Assembly: GCF_016618195.1 (NCBI RefSeq)
Contig: NZ_CP067099.1
Location: 992,001 to 1,056,000 of the forward strand
Reading direction: 5' to 3'
DNA length: 64,000 nt
DNA from: Providencia manganoxydans
Lineage (GTDB): Bacteria; Pseudomonadota; Gammaproteobacteria; Enterobacterales; Enterobacteriaceae
Part shown: positions 61,391-64,000 of the stretch, in pieces
Layout of the letters: each line of letters starts with the position of its first letter
Position numbering within the stretch: position 1 is the stretch's first letter
The notes under the pieces: generated by a model
What the model saw: the letters and a program-made list of their open reading frames with translations, nothing else
What the model was told of the DNA's origin: nothing
The model's database searches: none
Program-made: the position numbers and the translations under genes

Positions 61391-62212
61391 TTAAAAAAGT
61401 TTTTCCATTTCTTCTGCCCGTGAGATCGCACTTTGCATTGCGGTTGCGACCGTTTGCGGAAGGTGATGTTCATAAAATTGTGCTAATGCCATGGCAGTAG
61501 TACCCCCTTTTGAGGTGACTTGCTCACGCAGGGTTGCAAAGGCGGTTTCATTTTGTGATTTGGCGAGCGCGATGGCACCTTCGGCAGCGTTTAACACTAA
61601 TTCATGTGCTTGCTCAGCAGTATATCCCAGATTTTCCGCGGCTTGTTGCATTGATTCCATAAACAAAAAGAAATAAGCGGGTGAGCTGCCTGTAACAGCA
61701 ATAATATTATTTATTTCTTGTTCTTTTTTGCACCAGATTGTTGTCCCAACACTCTGCATGAGTTGTTCTGCGAATTGCTTGTCTTCAGTACTTACTGTTG
61801 CTTCGGCATATAACCCGCTGACTCCCTTACCCACTAGCGATGGCGTATTCGGCATAATACGGATCAACCGCAACGGTTGGGCTAAGTAATCATGGTAACG
61901 CTGTGAAGGGATCCCAGCGGCAATGGTTAATAGTAGTTTTTTACTGAAGTCAGCCGCATTTTGCAGTGGTTGGCAGACTTGTTCCATCATTTGCGGTTTT
62001 ACTGCTAAGACAATCACATCGGCTTGTTGTACAGCGGATACATTATCACTACTACTGATAATGCCATATTGTTGAGCTATTTTATCACGGCGAACAGGGG
62101 TTGGTGAGCAAACCGTGATCATAGAGGCAGGGTAACCATGGCTAACTAATCCAGCAATAATTGCATTCGCCATATTTCCAGCGCCAATAAATGCGATTTT
62201 TCGATGTTGCAT
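61391..62212 (-). CDS. proC: Pyrroline-5-carboxylate reductase ProC
   Basis: ProC performs the last step of proline synthesis, reducing pyrroline-5-carboxylate with NAD(P)H. The 273-residue protein has the Rossmann motif IAFIGAGNMANAIIAGL, the P5C signature LREQVTSKGGTTAMALAQFY and active-site AVTGSSPAYFFLFMESMQQA. AAGGAG lies 8 bp before the ATG. Its place in the yggS operon is conserved in several gamma-proteobacteria though not in E. coli K-12, where proC is elsewhere. Confidence 0.96.
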   Translation of the reverse strand: MQHRKIAFIGAGNMANAIIAGLVSHGYPASMITVCSPTPVRRDKIAQQYGIISSSDNVSAVQQADVIVLAVKPQMMEQVCQPLQNAADFSKKLLLTIAAGIPSQRYHDYLAQPLRLIRIMPNTPSLVGKGVSGLYAEATVSTEDKQFAEQLMQSVGTTIWCKKEQEINNIIAVTGSSPAYFFLFMESMQQAAENLGYTAEQAHELVLNAAEGAIALAKSQNETAFATLREQVTSKGGTTAMALAQFYEHHLPQTVATAMQSAISRAEEMEKLF

Positions 62213-62233
62213 GCTGTTCTCCTTATTACCGTT

Positions 62234-62926
62234 TTACCGTTGATAGTCTCGAGCACCAAAAATAGCGGTACCAATTCGTACTAGGGTAGAACCACAATGA
62301 ATGGCTGCTGCCATATCATCAGTCATACCCATAGAAAGGGTATCGACACTAGGGTAGTGTGCTTGTAATTGCTGATACGCGTTTTCCATTTTGCGGAAAA
62401 CTGAGCACTGGCGTTGATAATCAGTTTCAGGTGCAGGGATTGTCATTAAGCCACGTAGTACTAAATTAGGCTGTAGACTGACATACTTAGCAAGTTCGTC
62501 CAGCTGCTCAAGTTGGATCCCTGATTTACTATTTTCATCACTAATATTAATTTGAATTAATACGTTTAATGGTGCTTTATCGCTAGGGCGCTGATCATTG
62601 AGGCGCTGAGCGATTTTTTCACGATCAAGGGTATGAAACCAATCGAAATGTTCAGCAACAAGACGGCTTTTATTTGATTGTAATGGGCCGATAAAGTGCC
62701 AAACGAGATCGGTTCTATCAGAGAAAAATTGGATTTTTTCAACACCTTCTTGAACATAATTTTCACCGAATTGACGCTGCCCAGCTGCAATGGCCTCTAA
62801 AATAGCGTCACAAGGCTTGGTTTTGCTAACCGCAAGAAGTGTGATGTCATGTGAAGAGCGATGACATTCTGTGGCCGCTTGTTCAATGCGTGCTTTTACA
62901 TCAGAGATATTACTTTGAATGGTCAT
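62234..62926 (-). CDS. yggS: Pyridoxal phosphate homeostasis protein YggS
   Basis: YggS is a PLP-binding protein that balances free PLP and so affects amino-acid and cofactor metabolism. The 230-residue form carries the PLP-lysine in ITLLAVSKTKPCDAILEAI, then AGQRQFGENYVQEGVEKIQF, HFIGPLQSNKSRLVAEHFDW and LSMGMTDDMAAAIHCGSTLV with RIGTAIFG. I set the start at the ATG at 62926; an in-frame TTG at 62938 would add four residues. It lies 21 bp ahead of proC. Confidence 0.95.
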   Translation of the reverse strand: MTIQSNISDVKARIEQAATECHRSSHDITLLAVSKTKPCDAILEAIAAGQRQFGENYVQEGVEKIQFFSDRTDLVWHFIGPLQSNKSRLVAEHFDWFHTLDREKIAQRLNDQRPSDKAPLNVLIQINISDENSKSGIQLEQLDELAKYVSLQPNLVLRGLMTIPAPETDYQRQCSVFRKMENAYQQLQAHYPSVDTLSMGMTDDMAAAIHCGSTLVRIGTAIFGARDYQR

Positions 62927-63051
62927 TATTCTGTTCAATTACATTAGGTGGATAATCAACAATGCCCCTAGTGTAAAGCATATTGCTTTATAACGGCACC
63001 TTTGCGTGCGTAGATTAATAAAAATTACACGACAAAAGATAACCTTTATAT

Positions 63052-63471
63052 TTATAGGTGCTGATCAAACCAACTTTCTAAGATCACAACCGCAGAAGCG
63101 GAGTCCACTTTGCCTTTACTTAAAGCTCGGTAGCCACCTTGCTCAAATAGATCGGCTTTTGCAGCAACCGTTGAAAGACGTTCATCGTGAAGCTCTACCT
63201 TTACACCAAAACGACCATGAATACGATTAGCAAAATTACGCGCTTGGCTGGTCACTAATTGTTCGGTGCCATCCATATTCAAAGGAAGGCCGACAATTAC
63301 TAATTGTGGTTGCCATTCCTTCAATAGTTTTTCTATTTGTTGCCAGTCAGGGCGACCGTCATTGGCTTTGAGGGAGGTTAAAGCGCGAGCTGTGCCAGTA
63401 ATTTCTTGGCCAATGGCAACGCCAATGCTTTTTGTTCCGAAATCAAAGGCGAGAAGTGTTCTGCTAGACAT
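63052..63471 (-). CDS. yqgF: Putative Holliday junction resolvase YqgF (RuvX)
   Basis: The 139-residue RNase-H-fold nuclease YqgF is implicated in 16S rRNA pre-processing and possibly in Holliday junction resolution. Motifs are [19 protein letters not shown] (first catalytic Asp), [19 protein letters not shown] (Glu region), and [20 protein letters not shown] with [13 protein letters not shown]. Its start overlaps the yqgE stop by 1 bp. The yqgE-yqgF pair is conserved in Enterobacterales. Confidence 0.95.
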   Translation of the reverse strand: MSSRTLLAFDFGTKSIGVAIGQEITGTARALTSLKANDGRPDWQQIEKLLKEWQPQLVIVGLPLNMDGTEQLVTSQARNFANRIHGRFGVKVELHDERLSTVAAKADLFEQGGYRALSKGKVDSASAVVILESWFDQHL

Positions 63472-64000
63472 TATGCATGCCCTGCCTGCATAGAAATAGT
63501 TTGAATATTGATCCCCAATAGATTTGCAGCTGCTTGCCAGCGATCTTTGATTGGTGTGTTAAAAACCAGCTCTGGCGTTGCTTCGACAGTTAACCAGCTA
63601 TTTTCCATGATTTCATTTTCAAGTTGGCCTGGTTCCCAGCTTGCATAGCCTAATGCAACTAAAGATTGTATTGGATGGCGTTCGCTACCAAGGGTTTCTA
63701 AAATATCTTTAGACGTGGTGACCATCATATCATCATTAAGGTGCAAACTAGATGCAAACCCTTTGATTGGCGTATGTAAAATAAAACCATGCTCTTCAGC
63801 AACGGGACCACCTGCAATTACCGGTTTTGCTAGGTTACTTGCATTTGTGTCAGTAGAAATCGTAATTTCTAACTTTTCCAACATAGTACTGACCGAAAAG
63901 TCATCAATAGGTTTATTAATGACGATCCCCATCGCCCCTTTTTCATTGTGCTCGCACACATAGACCACTGATTGCTCAAAATAGGGATCAGTCAAGGATG
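63471..64000 (-). CDS. yqgE: YqgE/AlgH family protein (N-terminus beyond window)
   Basis: This UPF0301 (YqgE/AlgH) protein is cut at the window edge. The visible 176 codons begin [20 protein letters not shown] and continue with [40 protein letters not shown] and [16 protein letters not shown]. coli YqgE has 187 residues, so only about a dozen (MNLQHHFLIAMP-like) are missing. A TTG at 63995 can be taken for a start but is internal. Function unknown, though AlgH was linked to alginate regulation in Pseudomonas. Confidence 0.94.
   Translation of the reverse strand, partial: SLTDPYFEQSVVYVCEHNEKGAMGIVINKPIDDFSVSTMLEKLEITISTDTNASNLAKPVIAGGPVAEEHGFILHTPIKGFASSLHLNDDMMVTTSKDILETLGSERHPIQSLVALGYASWEPGQLENEIMENSWLTVEATPELVFNTPIKDRWQAAANLLGINIQTISMQAGHA

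Noticed and set aside
1-64000. CRISPR arrays, riboswitches, rRNA genes, toxin-antitoxin pairs
   Set aside because: No regularly spaced repeats, known aptamer-like leaders, rRNA segments or paired toxin genes could be recognised in the window.

Overview
The window looks like chromosomal DNA of a low-GC member of the Morganellaceae, most likely Providencia. The housekeeping block at the right end (mltC-yggX-mutY, trmB-yggL-glsB-yggN, hemW-rdgB-yggT-proC-yggS-yqgF-yqgE) has Enterobacterales order and protein lengths. The coding style is AT-rich, and MrpJ-type fimbrial regulators with the SQQQ-x-SRYE signature occur three times; these are typical of Proteus and Providencia. The genus call is inference from synteny and family recognition, not from a database search.

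Layout. 1-7.8 kb: a leftward cellulose operon (an unnamed BcsR/BcsP-like protein, bcsA, bcsB, bcsC; bcsC runs off the left edge). 8.2-20.4 kb: a homoprotocatechuate (4-hydroxyphenylacetate meta-cleavage) cluster, hpaG1-hpaG2-hpaE-hpaD-hpaF-[Bcr/CflA efflux]-[gabD-like]-hpaH-hpaI-hpaX-hpaA leftward with hpaR divergent. HpaG is split into two genes and the hydroxylase genes hpaBC are not here. Three copies of a roughly 125-130 bp palindromic intergenic repeat lie in or beside it. 20.8-29.3 kb: solute and envelope functions (choline transporter betT, a small zinc protein, a GNAT enzyme, a coiled-coil lipoprotein, a DUF421 membrane protein, the phosphoethanolamine transferase cptA, a Kch-like K+ channel) and a 56-codon gene upstream of cptA. 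30-50 kb: a fimbrial region with an ecpABCDE operon (common pilus, alternative chaperone-usher) running right and an eleven-gene Mrp/Pap-type fimbrial operon running left. Between them are ugpQ, an orphan FimB/MrpI-type recombinase and a decayed gene. One MrpJ-like regulator is frameshifted and the other two sit just upstream of the two pilin operons. 50.8-52.1 kb: an IS6-type transposase relic and a broken P4-type integrase beside tRNA-Phe, the scar of an integrated island. 52.3-64 kb: conserved core genes, interrupted by a lone siderophore-binding protein with a candidate Fur site.

How the parts work together. The hpa cluster encodes ring cleavage of homoprotocatechuate (HpaD), oxidation (HpaE), isomerisation and decarboxylation (HpaF, HpaG1/G2), hydration (HpaH) and aldol cleavage (HpaI) to pyruvate and succinate semialdehyde. 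The embedded semialdehyde dehydrogenase would then yield succinate. HpaX imports the substrate, and HpaR and HpaA regulate. Cellulose and the two fimbrial systems together form a surface-adhesion and biofilm gene set. The MrpJ-like proteins are candidates for coupling piliation to motility, as MrpJ does in Proteus mirabilis.

No CRISPR array, rRNA or intact mobile element was seen. The most unusual points are the ecp operon paired with MrpJ-type regulators instead of EcpR, the compact cellulose operon without bcsZ or bcsQ at the usual places, and the rearranged hpa cluster.
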